NCBI GenBank assembly: GCA_022113835.1 | Contig: JAILWY010000023.1 | Location: forward strand, 11,902,001-11,966,000 | Length of the DNA: 64,000 nt | Source of the DNA: Atopsyche davidsoni | Lineage: Eukaryota; Arthropoda; Insecta; Trichoptera; Hydrobiosidae | Direction: 5' to 3' | Shown: positions 12,177 through 23,460 of the stretch, in pieces | Layout: each line of letters begins with the position of its first letter | How positions within the stretch are numbered: the stretch's first letter is position 1 | The notes under the pieces: generated by a model | Database searches by the model: none | What the model was told of the DNA's origin: nothing | What the model saw: only the letters and a program-made list of their open reading frames with translations | Position numbers and translations under genes: made by a program

Positions 12177-12230
12177 TAGCCGAGCGGAGGAGATAAGAGC
12201 TGCGGAGTCCAGTTCGAGTCCCGGTAGATC
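12177..12230 (+). repeat. tRNA-like fragment (possible SINE head)
   Basis: TAGCCGAGCGG at 12177-12187 fits an RNA polymerase III A box of the Leu/Ser tRNA type, and GTTCGAGTC at 12212-12220 fits a B box. The box starts are 35 bp apart, shorter than in a tRNA, and no cloverleaf can be closed. It is therefore not a functional tRNA gene. A decayed tRNA-derived SINE, with its body possibly reaching 12330, is the best guess. Confidence 0.3.
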
Positions 12231-12339
12231 CGCAGGGATAACCTCTCCGAAATACGTCGGAAATGTGAGAAATTCATCCCGAGAACTGAAAATTCCTTGA
12301 ATATTCGAGTCCGCCTGCATCGCGACGTTTATGTTCAGA

Positions 12340-13750
12340 GCAACTTCGATATACTAAATAACAAAATAGCTTCTGGACTTGGTATGCTATTTTAATTCCA
12401 CACAAAAACTACGATTACCAATATTAAACAATATCTTGCGGTGCGGTGTCATAAATTATTTATAAGTTATTTATCTCACATAAAATTTAATGAACAATAT
12501 CTAAGAGAGAATTAAGAATCATGTTAATCGTCCCCATAAATTATTTTGATATTATAACAGTGTGTTTAATTTGCGATTAAAAAACTGTTAAAAAAATCAA
12601 CAGTACCGTTTCTTGAAATCTCGGAAATTTATTTATTATTTTATGTAGCCATATTTTTGGTTGTAAATTTAAAAAATCAGCTTCTACACTGAGCTGTGTG
12701 TGGCTTTGCGGGAAACTCGGGCGGACAAAGATGTAATTTTTATGATAATTGAATTAAAGCTCACTTTTATGACATGTACCAAAAGGCGGAATATAAACGG
12801 CTATTATCTCGCAACACGGTATTAAGTCCTTAAATGATTCCCGGGAACCGGTATGGTTTCCAATTACGCTTTTTCGGTGTACGGTTGATAGCGGAAGATG
12901 ATTTATTGACGCAAAGCATTTTTGGTGCGACACTGCACCAATTAATTTTAATCGAATTTAGATGTAAACTTTTTAATTACTTAATTCACACATTAACTTC
13001 AATAAACTTGATCAATTAATGTGTTATGTAATAATTTAAAGGTTGTAAATATTTATGAGGGTTTTTATTAATAAATGTTAAAAGTTGCAATGCTAGCGGA
13101 CCTATTGAAGAGCAGTTCGTTTTGGATAACACACAACATAAAGCTTTTATCATTTTGTAGCTGAATTCGGTAGTAGGTTAAATTTTAACATATTAATATT
13201 CTGAATGAACGTTAATTCGAATACGTTTTTTTATTTATCACTTGAAAAATTAAAAAAATCCTTGATACATATACTTGCTACCGTTTGAACAATGACGGCT
13301 GTAAGTTGGCGTACTTTAAGTCTCTTAAAGGTTTTGGCATTCTCGAGTCTCATTAGGAAGAAGTAAATGCTTGAAGGAGGATATCTCAGAGCAATTCTTT
13401 GCATCCTGAGCTGTTGATCTTCAGTATAACTGATGTCAGAGGAGCTTCTTTTAATTGCAGTCCTTTTAATAGGAACTTGGGTGATGTTTCTCGAATATTC
13501 TACGGAGCAGCGCTCGCTATTTCAAACCGAAATTACTGTAAAAATGCAAACGGTTTAGGTTTTATTGATTTTGAATATTTATTTGCATATCATAATACTT
13601 TAAAAATGATTGCTATTATTAACTAACAGCATTAAAAAAAAAATTATATTCAGCGTAAGATGATACGATGATTAGCTCTATGTTTTGTATCGGGATGACA
13701 GCATAGTTGAATCGTAAAAAATTAGCAGACTGCTGACTGGGTCATTTGCA
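12340..13750. other. AT-rich tract with a weak GC-richer patch
   Basis: Positions 12690-12900 are somewhat less AT-rich (GGGAAACTCGGGCGGAC, CCCGGGAACCGG). Short frames at 12834-13019 and 13399-13626 have no recognisable features. Confidence 0.4.
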
Positions 13751-13754
13751 TCGC

Positions 13755-14003
13755 ATGTACAGTCGAAAACCAGAAAATACGGCATTGAATAATGACCCCG
13801 AGAGATATCGGAGAGTGAGTTGGCAGAAAATGAGGTGCCTGTATGGTGTAACGGAGGACTATGTGGAAACCCTCCGATCACTCGGACCCCCCAAAGTGAA
13901 AGGTCCAGTCAAGTGTGCCAAAGATCCACAATGTCCTCAGAAAATCTGCCTCACTATGAGAGAGATAAAATGGAAGTCTGTAGCACCAAGCAGAGACTGT
14001 TAA
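13755..14003 (+). CDS. Unrecognised 82-codon open frame
   Basis: An ATG at 13755 opens a frame to TAA at 14001-14003, with product MYSRKPENTALNNDPERYRR and so on. Its composition is noticeably protein-like for this window: rich in Lys, Arg, Glu and Pro, with a Cys-rich end (KCAKDPQCPQKIC). G+C is well above the flanks. The start context (TCGCATGT) is weak. Two minus-strand frames and another plus frame are also open here, which weakens the case. A GTGAGT donor-like site lies inside, near 13814. I know no matching family. It could be a small gene, an exon, a transposon remnant or chance. Confidence 0.22.
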   Translation: MYSRKPENTALNNDPERYRRVSWQKMRCLYGVTEDYVETLRSLGPPKVKGPVKCAKDPQCPQKICLTMREIKWKSVAPSRDC

Positions 14004-14254
14004 CGCCAAGGATGACGACGAAAGCGTCGTTTTATTTAAAAGTTTGCTGTATTTCAGGGCCATGGCCTATTTTCTTCTGATGGTTGATTTTGGTGAAATT
14101 TATTACTATAATTATACCAATAATATTATAAGAGTTTCACTGAAATGCATAAAAAATCATGAAAACGAACCATATGCCTAGAAATTTTTCTTGAGCGGAT
14201 TTTGTAACTCGCCGATTCATTTAGTGTTTTCGAATAGATTGGGCGTATTTATAT

Positions 14255-14400
14255 AACGGTACGAATTATGCCAGCCGCATGCCGCATGCCGCGTGCGCAC
14301 GCAGTCCGCTGTGACGTCAGACAGGATAATGCATTCCTCGGCAGGCTGGAGACTATCGCCGAGGAAGATCACGGCCGCAAAGAGTCGCAAGTCTGCAGTT
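14255..14400. promoter_or_regulatory. GC-rich block with a CRE palindrome and a 9-bp stem-loop
   Basis: TGACGTCA at 14312-14319 is the perfect CREB/ATF consensus palindrome. Just downstream TTCCTCGGC (14334-14342) and GCCGAGGAA (14358-14366) form a perfect 9-bp stem with a 15-nt loop. Upstream is a run of GCCGCATGCC-like units. The block is flanked by very AT-rich DNA and has no long frame. It looks like a compact regulatory element. The stem is too short for a typical miRNA precursor. Confidence 0.35.
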
Positions 14401-15288
14401 TTAGAAAATAAACAACCTGCTGCAGAACAATTTATTTTTTGCTCTGTTAATCGATTGTCCGTACAATGAATATATTAAAATATTATAATTTAAGGAAAAG
14501 TAGTGGTAAATTAAATATCTGTTCGTGTGTATGAATTTGACTTATTATTTATAATATATCATTCAAAAGAGAGTAATTAAAAATTAAATCAAGACATTTT
14601 ATTAAAAATAACTGATAAAGCCGTTAACATCTATCAAATGTTTTATCAATAAAATTAATACTAAATTGGAATTAATAAAAGTTTTTAAATATATCGCTAT
14701 TTTGTGTTGTGTAAAAATAAATATGTATTCTTATCACTTTTTTTACATCGCAGGCTTAAAATATAAAAAAAATATTTAAGGTTGATTTTTTTAAAAATAT
14801 TAGTAATTTTCTTAATTATGAAATAGTTAACTTTTCAATATTTATTACACTCGGGGATAATGCGCTTTTTTGCGGTCGATATTTAAAAAATGCAAAACGA
14901 CACAAAAAACACTACTTAATTACGGTTTATGGAATTTATTCTATGAAGATTGATAGTGGGGGGCGTGTTTTTGCTGATTTTCAGATACAGTTTTATTTAT
15001 TGAATACAAAACGAATGTAATAAATCATGTTAAAAACTTATGATTCTTGATATGTATTGATATTTTTATAGATCTTGTCTATAATTCTTTAAATTATAGA
15101 TCAAAAAAGTACATTATTTTATTTCTCGTACGAAACTCGAAGATTCTCTAGGCACCATTCAAGAAGGAACGCCATGAAGCCAGTACACAATTGTTGGGAT
15201 GATCCATTTCCAGACCTGAAATACTTCAGTACCACAATATTATATGTGCTACCTAAGTATACTTAATGTGACTCCTGTTGCTTATATA
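14401..15288. other. AT-rich tract up to a transposon end
   Basis: No gene-like signal. The sequence just before 15289 ends in TATATA, a suitable TA target for the transposon that follows. Confidence 0.5.
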
Positions 15289-15399
15289 GGCTGTTCCAAA
15301 ATTAACGCAAGATTTGAATTTGTCGCCATTGTTGCAGTAAAGTTTTGGGAACACTTAAAAAAAAACAATTTGACAGCTGACAGTTTAAGGTTAGTAAAA

Positions 15400-15523
15400 A
15401 TGGAGCGTTACACGATAGAACAACGTGTCTTCAATATTTAACAATATTTCAAAAATAATGAAAGCTTGGCAGCTGCAGTTCGAAAATTTCATACAAAATA
15501 TGGTCGGAATAGTGTTTTAACTT
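15400..15523 (+). pseudogene. Tc1/mariner-type transposase N-terminal fragment
   Basis: An ATG at 15400 starts MERYTIEQRVFNI, followed by a TAA stop and then QYFKNNESLAAAVRKFHTKY. This is the start of the DNA-binding helix-turn-helix region typical of a transposase family widespread in insects. The related copy at 61.7 kb has IFEQYF where this one has NI-stop-QYF, so the stop is a local mutation. The coding sequence ends at the inversion joint near 15523. Confidence 0.8.
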
Positions 15524-15813
15524 AGTCTCTCTTCGCTGTGCATGGTCATTAGGCTTCAGTGCTTGTGTTAATTGAATTTTGTAAGCATGGAGACACAGAT
15601 CTTTAGTTAGTATACGCTGTAGAGAGCTTTTTGAAGTTTGCAATTCTTGTCCACGACGCCAAATTGAGGTTACTTGATTGTCACCGACACTCTTACGCAC
15701 TGCTTCAATATTGACATTTGAACGACTTGTTTTTGGACGACCAGTGTGTTAAGCGTCTCCAACGAATCCAGTCTCCTAGAATTTTTAATCAATCTCTTCA
15801 CAGTTGACGAAGT
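15524..15813 (-). pseudogene. Inverted transposase middle fragment
   Basis: Read on the minus strand from 15813, it gives TSSTVKRLIKN, then after a frame change GRPKTSRSNVNIEAVRKSV, and then SKSSLQRILTKDL and LHAYKIQLTQALKPNDHAQR. This is the second helix-turn-helix and linker region of the same transposase, lying directly after the fragment at 15400-15523 but in the opposite direction. The frame shift lies near 15750. No catalytic DDE motif remains. Confidence 0.8.
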
Positions 15814-15856
15814 TAAAACCCTTCAAATTCAAATCTTGCGTTTATTTTGGAACACC

Positions 15857-16216
15857 TTTATATTTAATAATTTAACACGTTTTTCAATTCATGCATTAAA
15901 TAAGTTTTTTACACAAACTCAATAACGAAAATAAAGAAATCCACGTACGCTACCACCTTGTAAGCCCTACAACTACACATCATTTTGTAGAACTATTGTA
16001 TATTAACACAAAAGAAAACGAAGAATCTTTAAATTGAATTTTTTATCGTTCTTTATATTCCTATATTAAAATGTATGCACACTTGATTTTTTAATAGAAA
16101 CGTATATATCAAATAAGGTTAAGCAAGAAGCTAATAGGCAGTTGTTATTTTCGCCCTCCAAAGTTGCCACATGTACACGGCGTCTAATTAGCGCGAGCAG
16201 GCGGGCGCCGCGACGG
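15857..16216. other. AT-rich tract, nothing recognised
   Basis: No feature could be supported until the composition rises near 16160. Confidence 0.5.
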
Positions 16217-16296
16217 CAGACCCGCAGACCCGCAGACCCGCAGACCCGCAGAGCCGCAGACCCGCAGAGCCGCAGAGCCGCAGACCCGCAGAGCCG
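16217..16296. repeat. 8-bp GC-rich minisatellite, ten units
   Basis: Ten perfect head-to-tail octamers of two kinds, P (CAGACCCG) and S (CAGAGCCG), in the order P P P P S P S S P S. Because 8 is not a multiple of 3, any frame through it gives an eight-residue periodic peptide. The 62-codon frames called here on both strands are products of the repeat. Confidence 0.95.
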
Positions 16297-17099
16297 CGCA
16301 GGTCTCGCGCCATTTTGGGCCGCCGTTTGAAATGGCCGGCCGCGCTGTTCATTTGTTTCCGTTTAATTACCGTCACACGCGCGGCGCGCTATTCGGCGGG
16401 ACTCGCGGCCGCTGGATTCATCGGCGACCAGAATAATTGAGGACGGCCTCGGCGGCTGCGCCAGGAATTCCACGGCTAGTGTGGGAATATGCAAATATGC
16501 ACCGCGGTCATTCACAATGGAAATTAAACAGACTTTACAACAACTCAATTACTTAATTTGGATGCAATTGGACGCCGCCGTGTAGGGCTGAATCGCTTGA
16601 TCAGTGATCGGGACTGTGAGAAACCGATATCAGATTCGAGTATTAATCCTCGTCACGATACCGTGTATTAGATATGCATACGATATTTTGAGTGGTTAGA
16701 TAGCCAGTGCTAATATAACAAACAAAATGTTGGTGTCATTGTATAATTAATTTAAAATTCTATAAAATAATATGCCAAGCATAACTTTTTTTTTGAATTT
16801 GTCTTTTAAACTTATGTAGTATACAAGAAAATAAATGTGTTTGTAAATAAATTATAAAAAATCTCATGTTAATTATTCATATTGGAATTATGCGTGCTTA
16901 AAAATATGTGATTAATAAGTGAAAGTTATATTTCCTAGTTTTTCAGCATTCACAAAAGCTTACCTTAGCGATTCAAGCTAAGATTATAAAATATTTTAGA
17001 ACAATAAATAATGTAAATATGATATAAAATATAAATTTAAAACTGCATACAGTTCGCGGTAGTCTGAAAGTGATATGCAGCCTTTTCATTTCGGTTAAT
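16297..17099. other. GC-rich islands at 16297-16460 and 16560-16680, then AT-rich
   Basis: The first island continues from the minisatellite and contains GGCCGGCCGCGC and CGCGCGGCGCGC. The second contains GACGCCGCCGTGTAGGGC and TGATCAGTGATCGGGACTG. Neither has a credible coding frame. The remainder to 17099 is AT-rich. Confidence 0.35.
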
Positions 17100-17480
17100 T
17101 CCCCGGCCGTTGAGACCATAAAGGGGAATAAATACAAATAACGCCCGAGAGATTTATATTTCGAGTAGTTCAATCAACCCGAACACAGGCGCTATTTTTC
17201 ATATTTCAATATAATTGGCTTCTTGTTCCTTGAGCCGCCTGATCCGCTTCCCTTGCTCGAGGGGCGAGGGAAGCATTCCTCAAGTGTCGAAGAAGCGGCC
17301 GTGACTGATGGCGAGGGTATTGCGTGCATGAGGTGGAAGCCAGAATGTGTTATTAATTTGTCCTCTCCGAAATGCATCCGATCTTATTAATGCGAAAAAT
17401 GATTTGTAGCATTCGGGCCGCTCGGGCGATGTGGCTGAGACTGACTGATGCCCGCTCGCGATCCTGCGCACGACCTCGGC
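17100..17480. other. GC-rich island with a perfect 8-bp stem-loop
   Basis: GCTTCCCT (17246-17253) and AGGGAAGC (17267-17274) form a perfect inverted repeat around a 13-nt loop. The island continues with GCGGCCGTGACTGATGG and CGGGCCGCTCGGGCGATG. Two overlapping minus-strand frames of just over 60 codons have no recognisable domain. It is probably a regulatory block. Confidence 0.3.
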
Positions 17481-17934
17481 TTTATATTTGGAGTTTATAT
17501 GTTGATTAATGAAGATAAATTTGACTTATTTAGAGTACACTCACGCGTATAAAAATATTCACCTATAAATCATGCATGGAGGTGTTCTTTACACTGTACG
17601 TAAATTAATATACAATATGAAATTAAAAGTTTTAAATTTGAGGCTCGCAATATTGTGGCAAGTACAATTACCAGGAAAAATGATTCAGACAATAAAATAA
17701 ATGAGATTTTTATATAAAATAATTGTTTTTCTGAAAAATATTTTTACATAACGAAGTATATCTGTTTAAAGTAAATTTATTATTAAAATTCAAACATTTA
17801 TATAATGTAGCAATTAGAAATAATCGACGACATTAAACGTGCTGCATAATAACTTTGAAATGACAGCTCTTGGAAGCGCCACGACATTTGCTTTAGATTA
17901 AACATTTCCTCATCAACTGCAATCTAAATCAACT
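17481..17934. other. AT-rich tract, nothing recognised
   Basis: No frame or repeat of note. Confidence 0.5.
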
Positions 17935-18560
17935 AATTACCACGTAAGACTGATTCCCGCAAGTGAATCAGACCTGCGACTGGATGATTGCACACTCATC
18001 CACAAAGCGACATTTGCAAGTCAGATAATTCTAGTCCACTTACCGGCGGCGAGGCAGTCGTCGCCATTAGGCGGTCCCGGGGACCCAGCCGGCCGGCGTC
18101 GAGCGGGTCTGTCCGAGACGGCGGACAGAGAGGTGACCGCGAAACCAATTATTCAATCCCATTCAAAAGAGAGTGATGCGAGTGACTAATTATACGGACG
18201 GCGGCGGACGGTAAATTACCGGGGATGTCCTGCGAGACACCGGCATGCGCCCTTCCGTATATGGCCTGCCGCGAGTCTACTCGGGCCTCTATAATCTCGC
18301 GTTTGAATAACCCGCCCGGGCCGCTCCGCAGTGCCGATTGATACAGTTTGTGTTATTTATAATAATTATAACCGCGGGCAAGAATCGACTAAAAACTCAC
18401 AACTGCTTGCTAACAAGACACAGAAATTCGCTCGCGGGAGCTTTTTTGCTCCCAGTTATTGCTTATGGATTTTTGATGCCGCACAGAATGTGCGCCAGCA
18501 ATTAACGGCCGCTGGAACTCAAAGGATTCCTTTTGTTATTACTCGATTTTCGAAAGCTCT
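17935..18560. other. Large GC-rich island (core 18040-18330)
   Basis: The core has many CpGs (CGGCGGCGAGGCAGTCGTCG, CGGACGGCGGCGGACGG) and GAGAG motifs. It is mixed with homeodomain-type ATTA sites such as CCAATTATTC and CTAATTATAC. The mix of CpG-rich DNA and ATTA sites resembles developmental enhancers or Polycomb-response-type DNA. The frames at 17988-18176 and 18331-18564 are not convincing proteins. Confidence 0.35.
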
Positions 18561-20724
18561 CTGATAGCCGAGCGGAGAACATCATTAAATAATTAATAGC
18601 GTTTCTTTGTCATTGTTGCATCCTTGAGGTTTGCTGGTGAAGATATTATTTATGGCATACCTGTTGTCTTAAATGACATTGTACAAGCAGCGAGAACGGA
18701 CTTTTTTGATAGAAAAGCCATCTCAACTTTTCTAATTGGAGTTATTAAATTTTTACTCAGCGTATTATTAACAAGGCTGAATTGAAATGAATCAATTTGA
18801 TTTTAAGTCTAAGCAAGTAAATAAAAACATGGCGAACGCAGGTAAACATTGCTTCACATTCAAGTCCAGTATATCAAACATCAACAGATGTAGTTGCTTA
18901 CTGCAGTTTCGGAAACAATGTAAGCTTGTTTTTAACGTGTCATTGTCTAATTTAACTTTTCTGTATTGAAATTGTGGCAAATTTAAACAATGTTCAACCA
19001 TGTTACAGGCGTGGTAGATATGTAGAAAAATAATAATTGCCATAAAAAAATATTTTTAACAATTTTGTAAATACAATAAATACTTTAAAAAATAATCGAT
19101 AATTTATTGTATTTATAAATATCTAAAGTAATCGTTACTTCTTGATAAATAAACTGTGGTTTTAATATGTTAAAAAATGAATATATTTTTTATATTACAT
19201 ACAATGTGCTAGATTATAATACAACATTTTTGTTATATTTAGAAAGTGTTTACAATCTCGAAAAAAATCTATATGCCGTTTTTTCGGATCATAGAAAAAT
19301 GGTACTTTCAAACTGTGTCTAGACACGAAGCTTGATTACAACTTTGCAACAAAGAGATATCACCGAAAACTGATGTCATTATGAAGCGCAGGATATTCGC
19401 ATTGCAAACAAAGTTCTTATATTGCCATTATACTGAGTGCATGATTGTATTTAAAAAAAGCACTTCAATAAATATAGTCATTTAAAAGATGGATCGGACA
19501 CCAGTCAATGAATGGCTCTTGTTACTATGGGTTTTCACGTTGTTCGGACGGCGTCATTTTTAATGGTTAAAAATACACAAGAGAAACCATCAATGATAAA
19601 TTAAAAACACAATCTTTGATCTGTATTTATGAAAATGCCCACATGCGTTACAGTACCTGACAGTATTGTCGAGACTCCGAAGTGAATTTATAATTAATTG
19701 TGTCACTTTGGCCGGGGATGGGCCGCTTGTTCGGGCTGAAGCCACTTTTTAGCGCATGTAACAATTCTCCATATTGCTTTGGGGCAGATGTGACCAACTC
19801 TCGACAAGGATCATTTCACTCAGTTAACAAAAGGTCACAATTTTAATATCCTTGGTTAAAAAAAAAACTGAAACATCACCTTATATGTAAACTTGTATTA
19901 ACATGTTATAATTTTATTCGTGGGCGGGTTTTTTTCGTTATATTTCATAATGCACACAGCTTTTGATGGAAGAGTAAACCGAAGAATGTAATTCATTTCT
20001 TCAGATGCATTTGTAGTATATTTTTATTATATCGATTCGAAATTGCAAATGTTTTTTTTCTGGTTATTATTTAAAATAATATTTTGTACAAATTTTCTAG
20101 AAAAATTTATACACAGTGCGTTTATTAATCATTTTTTTCATACAAAGTTTGAGGTCTTGCTTAAATTTAATTCATCAGTAGTATCCTACGATAAAATTTG
20201 AACTATCTTTTATACCAAAAGAGTTTAGTTAGACTTTTTTAGTATAAATAATTTTATGTTTTATCTCAACGTTTTCTTTTTCCATGAACGCAAATTTATA
20301 CCGATTCTTGAAATTCTCTAAAATATAAGCACAATTATAAAAAAAAGTTGTGTAAGTGCATATCTGAATATAAATGAATTTGGCGATCCTTTGAAAAGAT
20401 CTGAAATACAAATAAAACTGTCAAATTCAAATGTCTCTATTTCTTGAGTTCTCAATTTATAGCGCATGTTTTTAATGACTTCTCTATGCTTAGCATTTTG
20501 CAACAAACAGTGCAATATTTGATGCGGAAAATATATCGAAAACGATGAATTAAACCTAAACAAAATTATATATCATATAAAAGCATCTAACATTCGTATG
20601 TGAAGTCAAATTTTATTAAAAGTAACGTTTACATTTTTATTACCTCGCAATTGGTATAGCTATATTTCCTCTTTATTGATGCACATTGATAATTATGTTT
20701 ATGTAATTTAAAGTGCATGGTTGC
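18561..20724. other. AT-rich tract, minor GC-richer patch at 19680-19810
   Basis: The patch contains GGCCGGGGATGGGCCGC. Frames at 18787-19043 and 20229-20563 are AT-driven. Nothing else can be supported. Confidence 0.45.
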
Positions 20725-20945
20725 TGACACATGCGTTAACTGTTCTGGTTCTGATGCTGCAGCCGGTTCTTCCTCACCATTCTTAGTCGTAAATCAATCC
20801 GAGTTCAATTTCTGATCGCCCCATCTCCTGCCTGGGCGTCTGCACCAATTCTTCGGTAACGATCGCAACCGCATTAAATATTTATGACTTAATTGTTCTG
20901 CATGCTCCTGCTGAGAGTGCTTGTTCTTGCTGTGTCACAACAATA
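20725..20945. other. GC-richer, complex block
   Basis: A compact island with GCTGCAGCCGGTTC, CGGTAACGATCGCAACCG and CTGCATGCTCCTGCTGAG, ending abruptly at AT-rich sequence. Its complexity and edges resemble a conserved non-coding block. No open frame spans it. Confidence 0.3.
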
Positions 20946-22474
20946 AAAAATTTAAAAATATATCACACATGAAAACAATGCTTCCTTAAATATAGTTTTT
21001 GTTATCAATACTTTTTTTATTTAAATTAAATGCGATGTGTATTTTGATAAGATGATGCTTTTAAGGAACTCAATATTTAAATGTTTTTAATAAAATTATC
21101 TTAATTTTTTAACACTTTGGTAGACATTGGTTTTTCTTGTTTTATTATTGTGGCGTATGAAATGATTTATATTTAAACGAAACATATATATTGTAACTGA
21201 AAATAACAAATAAAAATAATAAAAAATAAATAAAGTTGTGCTTTTAAGGAAATATGTGTACTCATGTAAGTATCAACAAACCATTCTTATTATTTTAACA
21301 GCCCTCTTTTTTAATAAAATACTTTGAACTTAATAGCTTTATTTATATTTTTCTCTCCACATTACGATTTTAGTAATTTTGAAATATTATGCCCGAAATG
21401 AATAGATAAGTCTAACTAAAATGTTCACATATTATCTATCGCTGAATGTAAATTTAAATAAATTACAACGACCCCAATTTTCAAAAAATCAAAACCTCAC
21501 TTGTAAAATACAATATTTCTTTAAATAAAGAAAAACTGTATTATTAAAATTTGTTTTAAAAAGTTGTTTCGATTTTATTAATAAAATCATTAATAAGTAA
21601 ATTTTATAAAAAAATAAAACAGCTGAATAAACAATTAAAAAAACGCGTTTTAAAGTATTTTTCACATTACATTAAACTAGTAATTAAGTAAATATTTTTC
21701 GAGGGATTCGATACTGCTTGAGCTTTCTTCAATCGAGAAAATGTAATTCTTAGTTTAACTAAAACATTGAACTAAATGCAAATTTTTTTTTTTCGAAAAC
21801 GTTTCGAGTTTTTACTGTTTTATAATACATTAATTTACTTTCATCGGACTCTTAAAACTACTTAATTTTTTAACAGCTAAATGCTGAACCAAATTTCGAC
21901 TGCGTGTTGATAAAAAATGATTTATTTGTAAACTTCAGTAAGGCATCATATATTTCTCGAATCTTTCTTAATTTATTTGTCCATCGTAATTCGGTGCTCT
22001 GCTCTGAGAATGATAATTATACAAATACGCGTAATTCGTGAATAATGCGGGGCGGGCGAGGACCTGTGCGCCGACACTTTAACAAATAACAGAAAGGATT
22101 CGTATAAACGCAGCTTATTGTTGCCTCATTAGACCAAAATATATTTACGAATATTCGTCTTAGTGACTATAAAAGAATTGAAAATATATTACATAAAATA
22201 TCATATCTTTTGACCTAAATAGTAAAAGTGACAAGTGATGGTTTATTAGAGCCATAAATAATAAGAATAGTGATTAATAATAAAATGTTGCTGTAATAAT
22301 AAGTTGACTATTTAAATATAACGTCAGTGTTGTTTTAAATAAAATTTCGTGGCTACTTCTTTAAATATGATTAAAACATTAATTACAAGGCAATAATACG
22401 ATAATCTGGTGTTTCCTGAGAAATTGATGAAATTCGTAAAATAAATAAAAAATTAAGGCGCACAACCCGGCATT
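20946..22474. other. AT-rich tract, nothing recognised
   Basis: A short GC-richer spot at 22040-22075 (GGGGCGGGCGAGGACC) is the only change in composition. No coding or repeat signal was found. Confidence 0.5.
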
Positions 22475-22845
22475 GATTAAGATCACATCGCCCAAATAAT
22501 ATCGCAAGTCGTATCCGAGTCTCGAGTCGCCCTCCTTGCTCCGGCGAGAGCTTTTCGCATATATTAACATTCACATCAAAACTCGGTAATTTACGACCCG
22601 ACACGTGTTTTTTGTAGTCGAATTTCATCCCTTAAATGGACAGGCATTCGCTACGGAGGATATCGATTCTCTTCACGTAGGAAAGGTTTTTTTCACATCT
22701 TATAAATGGAAAGAATTTCGATTCCGCGGAGCGGTGGTATGAGGCGAGATGAGACATTTGGGCATACAATAAGCTCTGTTGCCTTGTGGAGCTTCAGCGC
22801 AAGGCTCAACGGTACTGTGGATACCAACCGCTGCCAAACTAGCAT
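22475..22845. other. Two adjacent GC-richer blocks
   Basis: Positions 22490-22640 (TATCCGAGTCTCGAGTCGCC, CTCCGGCGAGAGC) and 22720-22840 (CCGCGGAGCGG, TGTGGAGCTTCAGCGC). Overlapping minus-strand frames at 22379-22628 have no domain. Confidence 0.3.
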
Positions 22846-23219
22846 TTACTATTAAATTTACATATATAACTATAATATCATGAATTGTATAGCGTTATAC
22901 TGTACACTTTATAAAAAAATAATATATACATACGTCTCTATATATAGGTCTCTTTTAGGATTGTGTTTTTCGATTATCTAATAAAATAAAGTAAATAACT
23001 TTTATTACAAAATTGTAAGTAGTAAAATAATATATTGATAAAATATTATTAAAAATATTGATAGAGAAATTTACTAGTTTTATTTTAATTCACATATGCT
23101 TCACAATTACTGAATTAAAACAATTTAAAAATGCTTTATAAGTAAAATTAATATGTGAAATGGTTTTATTTATATTTTTAAAATCAAGTAGACTAGAATA
23201 GTTTTCAAAGTGATTCTCT
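22846..23219. other. AT-rich tract, nothing recognised
   Basis: No feature supported. Confidence 0.5.
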
Positions 23220-23460
23220 TAATTTGGTGCGGTACCGACCATTTGTCTCCTGAGCGGCCGGACGGGTTTTGACGCATTTTTATGCGAGTCGAATGTGTTC
23301 TACTGGCCAGGGGCAAATTTTACACCGGGGAATACGAGAGGCTTAGTCTGGCTTCCTCAGTACGCGCCCCGTTCAGTTCCGAGGACTCACGTGTGGGCAT
23401 CTCGTGGTTATTTTTTTGAGGAAACCAAAAGATATATGGAGTGGTCGTTTAGATATTTTT
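23220..23460. other. GC-richer island
   Basis: Contains GGTGCGGTACCGACC, GAGCGGCCGGACGGG and CAGTACGCGCCCCG. A 70-codon plus-strand frame (23295-23507) starts with ATG but has no recognisable motif and ends in AT-rich DNA. An ACTGGCC heptamer matches the miR-193 seed, but the following bases do not match. Confidence 0.3.

Larger units (their letters stand above)
15289..15856. mobile_element. Defective Tc1/mariner-type element with an internal inversion
   Basis: The left end GGCTGTTCCAAAATTAACGC and the complement of the right end, GGTGTTCCAAAATAAACGC, are terminal inverted repeats of about 33 bp. The left repeat continues CAAGATTTGAATTTG. The insertion is at a TA-rich site. The left half carries the transposase N-terminus on the plus strand. 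The next 290 bp carry the following transposase region on the minus strand. The sequences GTTTTAACTT (15514-15523) and AAGTTAAAAC (15810-15819) mark the two inversion joints. The catalytic C-terminal part is missing, so the copy cannot encode transposase. It shares ends with the element at 61629-61857. Confidence 0.85.

Noticed and set aside
16142..16376. Overlapping frames with an eight-residue repeat
   Set aside because: They are produced by the octamer minisatellite on both strands.
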